Notes: generated from the sequence alone by a model not told the origin. DNA of 64,000 nucleotides from Hyphomonadaceae bacterium (GCA_016791445.1 JAEUMP010000007.1:124001-188000), one strand, 5' to 3'. Shown: positions 10,680 through 19,644, numbered from the stretch's first letter. Numbers and translations are program-made.

Positions 10680-11590
10680 GAGGCGTCCTCCAGGATCCAC
10701 GCGACGAGTTCGTCATAGCTCATGCCGAGATAGGCCGCCTGCTCGGGCGCGAGCGAAGTCGGCGTCATGCCCGGCTGGGTGTTCACTTCGATGAGGCAGA
10801 CCTTGCCGGTCTTTTGATCCCACTTGAAGTCGGACCGCGTGAGTCCGCGACAGCCGAGCGCCTCGTGCGCGATCTCGGCCCAGCGCATCATGCTCTGCGT
10901 CATCTCGTCGGAGATCTTCGCCGGCAATTCATGGCGCGAGCCGCCATCGGCGTATTTCGCGTTGAAATCGTACCATTCGCCGGCGGGAATGATCTCGGTG
11001 ACGGCGAGCGCGCGCGGGCCGGTCTTTTCGCCCAGCACGGCGACGGTGTATTCGGCGCCGCCGATGAATTCCTCGACAAGGACTTCTTCGCCGTAGGTCC
11101 AGTCGGGATCGAGCAGTTCTTCCGGCGGCCGGTTCGCGCCCTCGCGCACGATGAACACGCCGACCGACGATCCCTGCGCGTTCGGCTTCACTACATAGGG
11201 AACCGGCATCGGGTGCGCCTTCGAGGCCTCATGGCGATCCATGAGTTTGCCCGCCGCCAGCGGAATGCCGTGGAGCCCGAGCACCGCCTTGGTCTTGGCC
11301 TTGTCCATCGCCAGCGCGGAGGCGAGCACGCCGGAGTGCGAATACGGCAGGCGCAGATATTCCAGCACGCCCTGAACGCGCCCGTCCTCGCCCCACTCGC
11401 CGTGCAGCACGTTGATGACCTTGTCGGCCCTGAACGCCTTCAGCCGGTCGATCCAATCGGGGTCCTGCGGGTCGATCTCGCCGACCTCGTGGCCGAGCCG
11501 CTTCAGCGCCGCCACGCAGCCGGCGCCGGTGGACAGGCTCACCGGCCGTTCGGGGCTCAGCCCCCCCAGCAATACCGCCACGCGCGCCAT
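10667..11590 (-). CDS. ddl: D-alanine--D-alanine ligase Ddl
   Basis: Ddl makes the D-Ala-D-Ala dipeptide that MurF adds to the UDP-MurNAc tripeptide. It is an ATP-grasp enzyme. Visible motifs are LLGGLSPERPVSLSTG at the N-terminus, INVLHGEWGEDGRVQG, PYVVKPNAQGSSVGV in the ATP-binding region, and the metal/substrate segment CLIEVNTQPGMTPTSLAPEQA. Length is 307 residues, the usual size. It is the first gene of the ddl-ftsQ-ftsA run. The 219-bp gap upstream separates it from a divergent TIR-like gene and probably holds its promoter; I saw no confident operator there. Confidence 0.96.
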   Translation of the reverse strand: MARVAVLLGGLSPERPVSLSTGAGCVAALKRLGHEVGEIDPQDPDWIDRLKAFRADKVINVLHGEWGEDGRVQGVLEYLRLPYSHSGVLASALAMDKAKTKAVLGLHGIPLAAGKLMDRHEASKAHPMPVPYVVKPNAQGSSVGVFIVREGANRPPEELLDPDWTYGEEVLVEEFIGGAEYTVAVLGEKTGPRALAVTEIIPAGEWYDFNAKYADGGSRHELPAKISDEMTQSMMRWAEIAHEALGCRGLTRSDFKWDQKTGKVCLIEVNTQPGMTPTSLAPEQAAYLGMSYDELVAWILEDASWPR

Positions 11591-11809
11591 TCACGGCTCC
11601 CGAAATCAAAACCCAGCTAAAGCGCGTTGAGGTTAAGGTTTTCTCCGCAACGACGCCCGTTCGGGGTGCAGTTTGCAGGTATTTTTCGGCGCCCCCTTTT
11701 TCAGCGCCGCCGCCGCCTTTCGGGGCGCCCTTAACGAACTCTTTCCGGACCCGCCGATTTCCCTCTTCCCCCGCCCGCCGAGCGCCTAGCGAGGACGCGG
11801 AGGAGTACG

Positions 11810-12355
11810 ATGGGAAGGGTTCTGATCGCCTGCGCGAGCGCGGATGCGGCCATGGCCGCGCGGGTGGCGCGCGCGCTGACGGAGACGGGCGAAGATGTGG
11901 AAATCCGCCGGAAGGCGCCGGCCCTGAAGCCCGAAAAGGACGCGTTCGACGACGCCGTTCGCCTCGTCTTCCTCTGGTCTCGGGCGATGGCGGGCGACGC
12001 TGCGATGCTCCGGGAGGCGGTCGCCGCCGGGGACCGCCTCACGGTCGTTCGCCTCGACGCGACGCGCCTGCCCAAGCCCCTGCGCGGCGCCCACGCCGTC
12101 GCCCTGTCCGCCGCCCGCCCGCAACGCGGCCTCGCAGCACTGGCCGCAGCCCCTGCCGCATCGGCCACGACCGTACGCAAGGCCCCGCCCTCAGCGCCGA
12201 AACCCCGCCGCGAACGCGACCACAATTCCGGCCGCTGGAGCGCGCTGGTCATGCTCGTGATGCTGGTCTCCGGCGTCGCCTGGGCGGCCTATGGCTATAT
12301 CTACGGCAAGCCCCCGGTCGATCTTCAGGCCGTCATTGCGGGGTTGCGAGTTTGA
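11810..12355 (+). CDS. TIR-like domain protein with C-terminal transmembrane anchor
   Basis: The N-terminal ~95 residues look like a divergent TIR fold: VLIACASADAAMAARVARAL matches the usual strand A/helix A pattern, and MLREAVAAGDRLTVVRLDATRLPKPL matches the E...A...V.P..LD...LP region, with a glutamate at about residue 69 where active TIR NADases have their catalytic glutamate. An Ala/Pro/Lys-rich linker (110-140) follows, then one transmembrane helix (SALVMLVMLVSGVAWAAYGY). The protein is 181 residues. No partner gene suggestive of a defence operon is adjacent. It overlaps the convergent guanidinium exporter gene by 23 nt at their 3' ends. The TIR assignment is by eye; function is unknown. 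Confidence 0.7.
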   Translation: MGRVLIACASADAAMAARVARALTETGEDVEIRRKAPALKPEKDAFDDAVRLVFLWSRAMAGDAAMLREAVAAGDRLTVVRLDATRLPKPLRGAHAVALSAARPQRGLAALAAAPAASATTVRKAPPSAPKPRRERDHNSGRWSALVMLVMLVSGVAWAAYGYIYGKPPVDLQAVIAGLRV

Positions 12356-12653
12356 GGCCGACAATCCCCGCGAGGATCAGGCCGGCGCTCGCGATCCGCA
12401 TGAGGTTGGCGCTCTCGCCCAGCCAGACGATGCCGACGACGAACGCGCCCACCGCGCCGATGCCGGTCCAGATCGCGTAGGACGTGCCGAGCGGCAGCAC
12501 CTTCATGGCCATCGCCAGCAGCGAGAAGCTCGCGATCATGGTCACGATGGTGACGGCGCTCTCGACGGGTTTCGTGAACCCCGCCGACTGCTTCATCGTG
12601 TAGGCCCAGACGACCTCGAGGACGCCGGCGACGGCGAGATAGATCCAAGGCAT
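12333..12653 (-). CDS. gdx: SMR-family guanidinium exporter (Gdx/SugE)
   Basis: This is a 106-residue, four-helix small-multidrug-resistance protein: PWIYLAVAGVLEVVWAYTMK with the essential membrane glutamate in helix 1, then GTSYAIWTGIGAVGAFVVGI and the helix 4 region. The SugE/Gdx subgroup exports guanidinium in exchange for protons as an antiparallel dimer. The assignment to Gdx rather than a QacE-type drug pump is strongly supported by the guanidine-II riboswitch immediately upstream. GGGAG lies 7 nt before the ATG. It is a self-contained unit sitting within the dcw region between ddl and murB. Confidence 0.93.
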   Translation of the reverse strand: MPWIYLAVAGVLEVVWAYTMKQSAGFTKPVESAVTIVTMIASFSLLAMAMKVLPLGTSYAIWTGIGAVGAFVVGIVWLGESANLMRIASAGLILAGIVGLKLATPQ

Positions 12654-12677
12654 GCGCGTGCTCCCGTGTTTGCGGGT

Positions 12678-12723
12678 GTCGGGCCGTCCCAACGCTGCAG
12701 GAAAGTGGCGGGGCCGTCCCCGC
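12678..12723 (-). promoter_or_regulatory. Guanidine-II riboswitch (mini-ykkC)
   Basis: On the minus strand two hairpins follow each other. The first has stem GCGGGG/CCCCGC and loop ACGG (12708-12723). The second has stem GTTGGG/CCCGAC and the same ACGG loop (12678-12693). They are separated by 14 nt, and the second ends 24 nt before the ATG of the SMR exporter. Twin short stems capped by ACGR loops just upstream of a SugE/Gdx start codon are the defining features of the mini-ykkC RNA. Guanidine binding is expected to expose the ribosome binding site (GGGAG at 12661-12665). Confidence 0.9.
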
Positions 12724-12903
12724 GCGGGCTTCAGATACGCTTTCCCTGACGTCCGGACAATCGCGCCGTCGCAGGCAGGACGCCGTTTGTCGACCGGCCC
12801 TGTGCGCGCGCGCGCGAATGGGCTAGAGAGCGGGCATGAACGGCGCTCCGACCGGGGAAAACGGGGCGCTTCCCACGCCAATGCCCCCAGTTCAGGGAAT
12901 TCC

Positions 12904-13800
12904 ATGACCAGGACCTTCGCCGCCCTCGCCTGCGCGCTCGCCATCGGGCTGACCGGAACCGCGCACGCCGACCAGGCGTCCACCGCGCCGGTGGAGGAAG
13001 TCGTCGTGACCGGCCAGCGCATGGAAGACGTCGTGCGCTCCTTCGTCTCCGACATTTCGGTATCGGTGCGCGGCTCCAACCAGCTCGCGCGGTGGGATCG
13101 CCGTATCTGCCCCGGTATTTCCGGCATCAAGGCGCAATATGCGCGCCCCGTCCTCGACCGCATGGCGCAGCGCGCCTTCGAGATCGGCCTGGATGTGGGT
13201 GAACCCGGCTGCAAGGCCAACATCCTCATCCTCGTCACGCCCGACGCGGACGCGGTCTCGCAGCGCGTGGTCGAAGACAACCGCCAGATCCTCGGCTGGC
13301 ACGCCCAGCGCGGACAAGTCACGCAGGGCCGCGACGGCCTGCGCGACTTCATGGCGTCCGACGCGCCCGTGCGCTGGTGGCATGTCGCGTCCGTGACCAC
13401 CGCGACCGGTGCGTCGGCAGGCGACTCCCACACCGGCGACGCCTCCAGCGTGCGCGTGGAAAACGTGTCGCGCATCCACCGCGACACCCGCCTCGACTTC
13501 AACGGCGCCTTCATCATCGTCGACGCCAACCGCATCGCCGGCCTGCCGCTCGGCGCGCTGGCGGACTACCTCTCCATGGTCGCGCTCGCGCAATTGTCGC
13601 CGGAGACCGACACATCGGCTTTCCCGACCATCCTCAACATGTTCAACGGCGTCGCCGGCGGCCAGCCCGCCCATGCAACGCTCACGGACTGGGATCTCGC
13701 GTATCTGCGCGGCCTCTATGTCGCCAAGCGCGACCTCACGGCGGAGAGCCAGCGCGGCGACATCGTCAACACGATGGTGCGTTCGCTCGCGAAGCAATAG
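12904..13800 (+). CDS. Secreted/periplasmic protein of unknown function
   Basis: The 298-residue product begins with a clear Sec signal peptide (MTRTFAALACALAIGLTGTAHA, cleaved after AHA). The mature N-terminus carries VEEVVVTGQR, a motif normally seen at the start of TonB-dependent receptors, but no plug or barrel follows. The remainder alternates helices and strands with segments such as RRICPGISG, LDFNGAFIIVDANRIAGLPLGALADYLSMVALAQL and AYLRGLYVAKRD. Two cysteines may form a disulfide. I do not recognise a named domain. Its 3' end is 3 nt from the convergent murB stop. Confidence 0.8.
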   Translation: MTRTFAALACALAIGLTGTAHADQASTAPVEEVVVTGQRMEDVVRSFVSDISVSVRGSNQLARWDRRICPGISGIKAQYARPVLDRMAQRAFEIGLDVGEPGCKANILILVTPDADAVSQRVVEDNRQILGWHAQRGQVTQGRDGLRDFMASDAPVRWWHVASVTTATGASAGDSHTGDASSVRVENVSRIHRDTRLDFNGAFIIVDANRIAGLPLGALADYLSMVALAQLSPETDTSAFPTILNMFNGVAGGQPAHATLTDWDLAYLRGLYVAKRDLTAESQRGDIVNTMVRSLAKQ

Positions 13801-13803
13801 CCG

Positions 13804-14721
13804 TCAGCGGCGGCCGATCCGTTTGATCTCCCAGTGGAGATCGACGCCGCTCTTCTTGAGCACCGCCGCGCGCACGTCCTCGCCGAGGCCTTCGATATCG
13901 GCGGCGGTCGCCTCGCCGGTGTTGATGAGGAAGTTGCAGTGCTTCTCGCTCACCTGCGCGCCGCCGCGTCGCGCGCCGCGCATGCCGGCCTCGTCGATGA
14001 GCTTCCATGAGCTGCGCTGGTTCGGCGCGCCGGGCGGATCGGGATTGGCGAAGGTGGAGCCGCCGGTCTTCTCGCGGATCGGCTGCGCGGCTTCGCGTTT
14101 CGCGGTGATTTCGGCCATGCGCGCCTCGGCGGCGGCGGGATCGTCGGGCGTCCCCTGGAACACGGCCTGAATCCAGATCATGTCATCCGGGACCTGCGTG
14201 CGGCGGTAGGAAAAGCCGAAATCGGCGTTGTTCCAGACCCGCATCTCGCCTGTGCGGTCATAGCCCCACGCCGTCACGAGAATGTCTTTCGTCTCTCGTC
14301 CGTAGCAGCCGGCGTTCATCGTCAGCGCGCCGCCGATCGTGCCGGGAATGCCGACGAGAAACTCGAGACCTGCGAGGCCCGCCTTCGCCGCCGTGCGCGC
14401 CACCGCCATGTCGAGCGCGCCGGCGTCTGCGATCACCCAGTTCTTCTCCTCATCGATCACGACCTTGCCGAACTCGCGACCCGCGAGGCGGATCACGACC
14501 CCCGGCATGCCGCCCTCGCGCACGATGAGGTTGGAGCCGACGCCCATCGTGAAGACCGGAACCTCCTCCGGCAACGCGCGCAGGAAGTCCGCAAGATCGA
14601 GATGGTCCGCGGGAATGAACAGCACATCGGCGGGCCCGCCCACGCGGAACCACGTGTAGGGCGCGAGCGCCTCGTCGCGCAGGAGCTTGCCGCGCACGGG
14701 TGGCAAATCAGGAAGGGACAT
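13804..14721 (-). CDS. murB: UDP-N-acetylenolpyruvoylglucosamine reductase MurB
   Basis: MurB reduces the enolpyruvyl group of UDP-GlcNAc-enolpyruvate with NADPH via FAD, giving UDP-MurNAc. FAD-binding motifs are visible: [13 protein letters not shown] near residue 23, [12 protein letters not shown], and [19 protein letters not shown]. The catalytic serine lies in [11 protein letters not shown], and [17 protein letters not shown] is the usual C-terminal block. The 305-residue length suits the family. The ATG overlaps the end of the upstream FAD monooxygenase gene by 14 nt, so MurB translation is probably coupled to it. Confidence 0.96.
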   Translation of the reverse strand: MSLPDLPPVRGKLLRDEALAPYTWFRVGGPADVLFIPADHLDLADFLRALPEEVPVFTMGVGSNLIVREGGMPGVVIRLAGREFGKVVIDEEKNWVIADAGALDMAVARTAAKAGLAGLEFLVGIPGTIGGALTMNAGCYGRETKDILVTAWGYDRTGEMRVWNNADFGFSYRRTQVPDDMIWIQAVFQGTPDDPAAAEARMAEITAKREAAQPIREKTGGSTFANPDPPGAPNQRSSWKLIDEAGMRGARRGGAQVSEKHCNFLINTGEATAADIEGLGEDVRAAVLKKSGVDLHWEIKRIGRR

Positions 14722-15946
14722 CGGCGCTCGGTAGCATCGAGGCGGCGCGCGCGTCCATGAGATCGGCGCCGATGGCCTTGAGCGGCGATCCGATCGCGCC
14801 AGCCACCAGCGCAGCCAGAATCTGCGGCGCCGGCGGAATGCGCGAGAGCGGCCCGGCAATCCAGTCGCGCACCCACGGCAGAATCGTGGAGTCTGACTGA
14901 TAGACCGGCGTGAAGAGCCAGCTCGCCGCCTGATAGAGGCGCGTGTGGGCGAGACGCATGCGGGCATAAAGGTCGAGCGCGTCTTCGACGCCTCGCGCCG
15001 TGGACAGCGCATGCGCCAGCGCGAACGCGTCGAGCAGCGCCATGTTGGCGCCCTGCCCGAGCTGCGGGCTCGTGCAGCGGAAACTGTCGCCCACATGCAC
15101 GAGTCCACGCGCCACCGGATGGGAAAGCGTTCGATGGGCGTAGGTCGCGTAGACCAGATCGTCAGGCCCTGCGATCTGCGCAAGGAAGGGCTCCACTTCG
15201 GGCCAGACGTTGCGCACCTCCTCCTTCCACGAATCTATGCCGTTTGCGCGCCAGGCGCCGAGATCGACGCCCTTGAGGCTCCAGAAAAAGGCCGCCTGCG
15301 CCGACGCGTCCGGGTGCAGACACCCTATGGGCAGAACGCCGACCATCCGTCGCGCCGCGACATAGCGTTGCTCCAGCGCATGCGCGTCGAACCCTCCGCC
15401 CTGCGGCCAGTCGAGCGACGCCCAGAGCGCGCCATAGGCGAGCGGCCGCCCCGCCTTCGGCGAAAGCGGCGAGCGCACGCCCAGCGCGTCGATCAGCAAA
15501 TGAAACGGCGCCGACTCCGCGCCATTCGCAAAGAGGAAACGCCGGTCTTTCACGCCGCGCACGTCTCGAGCCGTCTCGAAGGTCACGCCCGCCTTCACCG
15601 CCGCGTCGTGGAGAATCTCGAACAGCGCGCCGCGATGGATGCCGATGCCATGACTGGTGGAATCGAGGGCGCTGTAACGCACATCCAGCACGACACGATC
15701 AGTGGGCTTCACGCGGCCGAAGAGACGATCGATCCGCGCGCCGAGTTCATGCACGCGACCGGCGACGCCCAGTTTCGCCAGCACCGCCATGCCGACCGGC
15801 TGCACGATGAGACCCGAACCCAGCGGCGCGGGCCGATCCAGCTTGTCGTGGATGGTGACACGCCAGCCTGCATGCGCGAGCAACGTTGCGAGCGCCAGAC
15901 CTGCAATCCCTGCGCCCGCAATGCCGACGTCACGTCGTTCGGCCAT
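14708..15946 (-). CDS. FAD-dependent monooxygenase (PHBH/UbiH-like)
   Basis: This 412-residue group A flavoprotein has the Rossmann GxGxxG motif at the N-terminus ([21 protein letters not shown]), a central region with the weak DG-like motif [12 protein letters not shown], and the second FAD motif [28 protein letters not shown]. Such enzymes hydroxylate aromatic or quinone-like substrates with NAD(P)H and oxygen; the substrate cannot be read from sequence. It lies between murC (6 nt away) and murB (14-nt overlap), so it is cotranscribed with peptidoglycan precursor genes, an unusual place for this family. Confidence 0.88.
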   Translation of the reverse strand: MAERRDVGIAGAGIAGLALATLLAHAGWRVTIHDKLDRPAPLGSGLIVQPVGMAVLAKLGVAGRVHELGARIDRLFGRVKPTDRVVLDVRYSALDSTSHGIGIHRGALFEILHDAAVKAGVTFETARDVRGVKDRRFLFANGAESAPFHLLIDALGVRSPLSPKAGRPLAYGALWASLDWPQGGGFDAHALEQRYVAARRMVGVLPIGCLHPDASAQAAFFWSLKGVDLGAWRANGIDSWKEEVRNVWPEVEPFLAQIAGPDDLVYATYAHRTLSHPVARGLVHVGDSFRCTSPQLGQGANMALLDAFALAHALSTARGVEDALDLYARMRLAHTRLYQAASWLFTPVYQSDSTILPWVRDWIAGPLSRIPPAPQILAALVAGAIGSPLKAIGADLMDARAASMLPSADVPS

Positions 15947-15952
15947 GAAGGA

Positions 15953-17365
15953 TCAGCCGCCGCTCAGCTTGCCCGGCAAGGCATTCGCGTGAACGGTGAT
16001 GTCGCCGGCGCCGAGACATACGACCACGTCGCCGGGCTGCGTCTCCGCCTGTACGAGCGCAGGCAGAAGATCGAATGAGCCGAGTTTCAGCGCCCTGCGA
16101 TGGCCGTGAGCGGTGATCGACGCGACAAGGGCATCGGCGTCCACACCTTCGATCGGCGCTTCGCCCGCTGCGTATACATCCGCGATCGCCACCACGTCCG
16201 CCTCGTTGAAACAGGTGGAGAAATCCTTGAAGAGATCGCGCAGGCGGGTGAAACGGTGTGGCTGCACGACGGCGATGACGCGCCCGTCGGTGATCTCGCG
16301 CGCGGCCTTGAGCACGGCGCTAATCTCCACCGGATGGTGGCCGTAATCGTCGATGATGCGCACGCCGTTCCACGCGCCCGTCGTGGTGAAGCGTCGCTTC
16401 ACGCCGCCGAACGCCTTCAGGCCTTTGCGGATGCCTCCGTCGGCGACGCCGAGTTCGCGCGCAACGGCGATTGCAGCCAGCGCATTTTGAACATTGTGCC
16501 GCCCCGCCACCGGCAGGAAGAGATCGTGAAGCGTCACGCCCGGCCCGTCGCCGCGCTTCCTCGCCACCACGTCGAACGTCGATCCGTCCTTTGAAGGGCG
16601 CACATTCGTGCCGCATACATCCGCCTGCGGATTGAAGCCGTAGCTGATGACCCGCCGGTTCTCGATCTGCGCCGCAAGCGACTGCACCTGCGGGTGATCG
16701 ATGCACATCACCGCGAAGCCGTAGAACGGGATGGATTCAACGAAGGTCCTGTAGGCCTCGTTCATCGCCTCCACGGAGCCATAGTGATCGAGATGCTCGG
16801 GGTCCATGTTGGTGACGACGACGCCCGTGGCGCGCAGGCGCGTGAATGTGCCGTCGCTCTCGTCGGCTTCGACGACCATCCAGTCGCCCTCGCCCATGCG
16901 GGTGTTGGAGCCGTAGGCGTTGATGATGCCGCCGTTGATCACGGTCGGGTCCTGCCCGCCGCCTTCCAGCAAAGAGCCGACCATGGACGTCGTCGTCGTC
17001 TTGCCGTGCGTGCCGCCGATGGCGACCGTCCACTTCAGGCGCATGATCTCGGCGAGCATTTCCGCGCGCCGCACGATGGGCGCGCCGCGCGCACGCGCTG
17101 CATCGACTTCCGGATTGCCGCCCTTGATCGCCGAGGAGATCACCACGACGCCCGCCTCGCCCACATTCTCCGCCGCGTGGCCGATGAAGATGCGCGCCCC
17201 CTGCTTTTCCAGCCGCTCGGTATTGGCCGACGCCTTCGCGTCCGATCCCTGCACCTTGTAGCCGAGATTGATCATCACCTCGGCGATGCCCGACATGCCG
17301 ATCCCGCCGATGCCGACGAAGTGGACAGGTCCGGTATCGAAAGGAACGGGACGGCGGATGGACAT
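15953..17365 (-). CDS. murC: UDP-N-acetylmuramate--L-alanine ligase MurC
   Basis: MurC adds L-alanine to UDP-MurNAc using ATP. The N-terminal UDP-binding motif [17 protein letters not shown], the P-loop [14 protein letters not shown] (about residue 120) and the central [17 protein letters not shown] motif are intact. Length is 470 residues. The six nucleotides between its stop and the FAD monooxygenase start indicate cotranscription. Immediately upstream, 6 nt away, is the DUF5615 gene rather than murG, its usual neighbour, so murC may be read from the toxin-antitoxin promoter or an internal one. Confidence 0.97.
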   Translation of the reverse strand: MSIRRPVPFDTGPVHFVGIGGIGMSGIAEVMINLGYKVQGSDAKASANTERLEKQGARIFIGHAAENVGEAGVVVISSAIKGGNPEVDAARARGAPIVRRAEMLAEIMRLKWTVAIGGTHGKTTTTSMVGSLLEGGGQDPTVINGGIINAYGSNTRMGEGDWMVVEADESDGTFTRLRATGVVVTNMDPEHLDHYGSVEAMNEAYRTFVESIPFYGFAVMCIDHPQVQSLAAQIENRRVISYGFNPQADVCGTNVRPSKDGSTFDVVARKRGDGPGVTLHDLFLPVAGRHNVQNALAAIAVARELGVADGGIRKGLKAFGGVKRRFTTTGAWNGVRIIDDYGHHPVEISAVLKAAREITDGRVIAVVQPHRFTRLRDLFKDFSTCFNEADVVAIADVYAAGEAPIEGVDADALVASITAHGHRRALKLGSFDLLPALVQAETQPGDVVVCLGAGDITVHANALPGKLSGG

Positions 17366-17371
17366 GGGTGC

Positions 17372-17749
17372 CTAGTTCTCGTTGGCTGCCGGCAACGGGC
17401 GCTCGCGCACACGTTCCCGACCGATGGAAATGAAGTGACCAGCAACCGCTGCAAACGCTTTTTCGGCGGCTTGCACAAGGCGCGCCTCGCGCTCGGCATG
17501 CGTGGTTCCCGAAAGCGCGATGAGCAAGACGCCGGGGGGCGGCGGCAGAAGTTTCTGGAAGATCAACTGTCCAAAGCCGAAGTCTTCCGTGATCAGGATG
17601 CGGTTCTCACGACGCGCCAGCGCCATGACCTCCACATCGTCGAGCCCTATGACGCCGAAATCACGCACCAGCGCGATCTCTGCGAAGCCGGAAAACGCGC
17701 GCCGCGTGATTTCGCGATGCACACACTCATCGAAAAGCGCGGGGATCAC
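17372..17749 (-). CDS. DUF5615 PIN-like protein, putative toxin
   Basis: The 125-residue protein matches the DUF5615 PIN-like fold: an N-terminal acidic pair (FDECVHREIT), DDVEVMALARRENRILITEDFGFGQLI in the middle, with acidic residues where PIN nucleases bind metal, then PPPPGVLLIALSG and a helical C-terminus. DUF5615 proteins are predicted ribonucleases usually paired with DUF433 antitoxins, as here. The start codon is GTG and overlaps the antitoxin stop as GTGA, so translation is coupled. Toxicity is inference. The final residues read close up to murC. Confidence 0.85.
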   Translation of the reverse strand: MIPALFDECVHREITRRAFSGFAEIALVRDFGVIGLDDVEVMALARRENRILITEDFGFGQLIFQKLLPPPPGVLLIALSGTTHAEREARLVQAAEKAFAAVAGHFISIGRERVRERPLPAANEN

Positions 17750-17970
17750 GCAGCGATGAACCCGTCGGAACGCAGATACTCCGCCGCGTAGGCGATCGCG
17801 GCCGTGATGTCTTCGGCCGTCAAGTCGGGATAGCCTGAGAGCACCGCCGCGAAGTCACCACCCCCGGCCGCCAGGTGATCGAGCACGATCTCCACGGGAA
17901 TCCGCGTGCCCTTGATACAGGGTTTGCCGCCCATGACGGCGGGGTTCTGGGAAATGCGTGGATGGTCCAT
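17746..17970 (-). CDS. DUF433 protein, putative antitoxin
   Basis: A 74-residue DUF433 protein: NPAVMGGKPCIKGTRIPVEIVL is the family hallmark, followed by the helix-turn-helix-like YPDLTAEDITAAIAYAAEYL. DUF433 proteins are small DNA-binding-type antitoxins found next to DUF5615 or PIN-like toxins. It is the first gene of the pair and overlaps the toxin by 4 nt. It probably represses its own promoter in the 134-bp gap that it shares with the divergent serine hydrolase gene; no operator was identified by eye. Confidence 0.88.
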   Translation of the reverse strand: MDHPRISQNPAVMGGKPCIKGTRIPVEIVLDHLAAGGGDFAAVLSGYPDLTAEDITAAIAYAAEYLRSDGFIAA

Positions 17971-18104
17971 GGCCGTCCTATAGCCGTTTGGCGACCCGAC
18001 GTCACCGGGACGCCGAAATTCGACGGGGGTGGACGGCGGCCATCCGGATTGTCCAAACTGCGCTACGTCCGGAGCCCGACAACGCCCGGTGAAGGAGAAT
18101 GCGC

Positions 18105-19316
18105 ATGTCCGCCAAAAGTCTCGGCCTCGACGCCGCCCGTCTGAAGCGCATCGACGCCTACTTCGCGGAGAAATACATCGGCCCCGGCAAGCTGCCCTGC
18201 GCGCTGACGATGGTCGCCCGCGGCGGCGAGGTGGCGCATCTCGGCGTCCAGGGCTTCGCGGACGTGGAACGCGGCGAGAAGATCGCCGAGGACACCGTCT
18301 TCCGCATCTATTCGATGACCAAGCCCATCACGAGTGCGGCGTTCATGATGCTGGTGGAGGAAGGCAAGGTCGCGCTCGACGATCCAGTCCACCGCTTCAT
18401 CCCCGAGTGGCGCGATCTCGGCGTGTTCAAGGCGGGCTTCATCGGCACGTTCCAGACGAGCCGCCCGTCGCGGCCCATGCTGATGGTCGACCTGCTGCGC
18501 CACACCTCGGGGCTGACCTACGGCTTCCAGAACCGCACGAATGTCGACGCCGCCTACCGCAAGAACAGCATCGGCGAACTGACGCGCGCGGGCACGCTCG
18601 ACGGCATGATCGAAGGGCTCGCGAAGCTGCCGCTCGAATTCTCGCCGGGCGATGCGTGGAACTATTCAGTCTCCACCGACGTGCTCGGCTATCTCGTCGA
18701 GAAGATTTCCGGCGTGCCGTTCCCGCAATTCCTGAAGGAACGCATCTTCGATCCGCTCGGCATGGACGATACGGGCTTCGCGGTGAGCCCGCGCGGCGTG
18801 GACCGCTTCGCGAGCTGCTACGCCGCGACCCCGAAAGGCGGCATTTTCCGGCAGGACGATGCGCGCGCGAGCGCCTATCTCGAAACCCCGGCCTTCGTTT
18901 CCGGCGGCGGCGGCCTCGTCTCCACCGCGCATGACTATCTGCAGTTCTGCCGCCTCTTCCTCAACAATGGCGAAGTCGGCGGCAAGCGCCTGCTCGGTCG
19001 CAAGACCATCGAGCTGATGACGATGAACCACCTGCCCGGCGGCCAATCGCTCACCGACATGTCTCGCTCGCTCTTCAGCGAAGTGGCCTATGACGGCGTC
19101 GGCTTCGGCCTCGGCTTCGCGGTGACGACCGATCCCGCCCGCACGCTCCTGCCCGGCAGCGCCGGCGAATACTCCTGGGGCGGCGCGGCGAGCACCTATT
19201 TCTGGATCGACCCGAAGGAAGAGCTGATCGCGATCTTCATGACGCAGCTGCTGCCGTCGACGCTCTATCCGCTGCGGCGGGAATTGCGGACGCTGGTGTA
19301 TTCAGCGCTGACGTGA
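18105..19316 (+). CDS. Serine hydrolase of the beta-lactamase class C / EstB family
   Basis: The 403-residue protein has the class C-type SxxK motif as SMTK (near residue 70) with context FRIYSMTKPITSAAFMMLVEEG, a second tyrosine motif YSVS (WNYSVSTDVLGYLVEKISG), and a late glycine-rich strand WGGAASTYFWIDP in place of KTG. This pattern fits esterase/penicillin-binding-like hydrolases rather than true AmpC enzymes. No signal peptide is visible, so it is probably cytosolic. GAAGGAG is 7 nt from the second ATG but only 1 nt from an ATG two codons earlier, so I take the second. It interrupts the murC-murG interval on the opposite strand. Confidence 0.88.
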   Translation: MSAKSLGLDAARLKRIDAYFAEKYIGPGKLPCALTMVARGGEVAHLGVQGFADVERGEKIAEDTVFRIYSMTKPITSAAFMMLVEEGKVALDDPVHRFIPEWRDLGVFKAGFIGTFQTSRPSRPMLMVDLLRHTSGLTYGFQNRTNVDAAYRKNSIGELTRAGTLDGMIEGLAKLPLEFSPGDAWNYSVSTDVLGYLVEKISGVPFPQFLKERIFDPLGMDDTGFAVSPRGVDRFASCYAATPKGGIFRQDDARASAYLETPAFVSGGGGLVSTAHDYLQFCRLFLNNGEVGGKRLLGRKTIELMTMNHLPGGQSLTDMSRSLFSEVAYDGVGFGLGFAVTTDPARTLLPGSAGEYSWGGAASTYFWIDPKEELIAIFMTQLLPSTLYPLRRELRTLVYSALT

Positions 19317-19377
19317 GGGCGAAGTTGCCTATCGGAAGTTGATGCGCCAGTGTCTTGCTGTTGGTGAGGGATCTCTA

Positions 19378-19638
19378 ATGGCAAAAGTCGAGCAAACGCG
19401 TCTCTGGAAACTGATCATCTCGTCAGGGCTTGAGGAGGAGTTTGAGCGAGATTGGCTCGGACGTGTCCGGTCCCGACGCACGCAGCGCTATCTCCGTGCG
19501 GAAGTATCGCCGGAGCTAGCGCAATTGTTGGTCAGTGCAAACGCGCAGGTCGCGGGAGCGGCATCTGCAATCGCAGCGGCGCCAGATGTCGTTCGGCGAC
19601 TTCTGACCAAGCAAGAAACTGACGCTCCACCGAAGTAG
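19378..19638 (+). CDS. Small hypothetical protein (86 aa)
   Basis: An 86-residue, mostly helical and charged protein starting MAKVEQTRLWKL, with a basic patch GRVRSRRTQRYLRAEVS and a C-terminal Ala-rich region. GAGGG 7 nt before this ATG favours it over an ATG 13 codons upstream. Codon third positions are less GC-rich than in neighbouring genes, which hints at acquisition. No known domain is recognised. Its stop is 6 nt from the convergent murG stop. Confidence 0.55.
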   Translation: MAKVEQTRLWKLIISSGLEEEFERDWLGRVRSRRTQRYLRAEVSPELAQLLVSANAQVAGAASAIAAAPDVVRRLLTKQETDAPPK

Positions 19639-19644
19639 CAACGG

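Noticed and set aside
12800..12825. Alternating GC run (gcgcgcgcgcgcg) as a Z-DNA or regulatory site
   Set aside because: Expected by chance at this GC content, and no associated motif was found.
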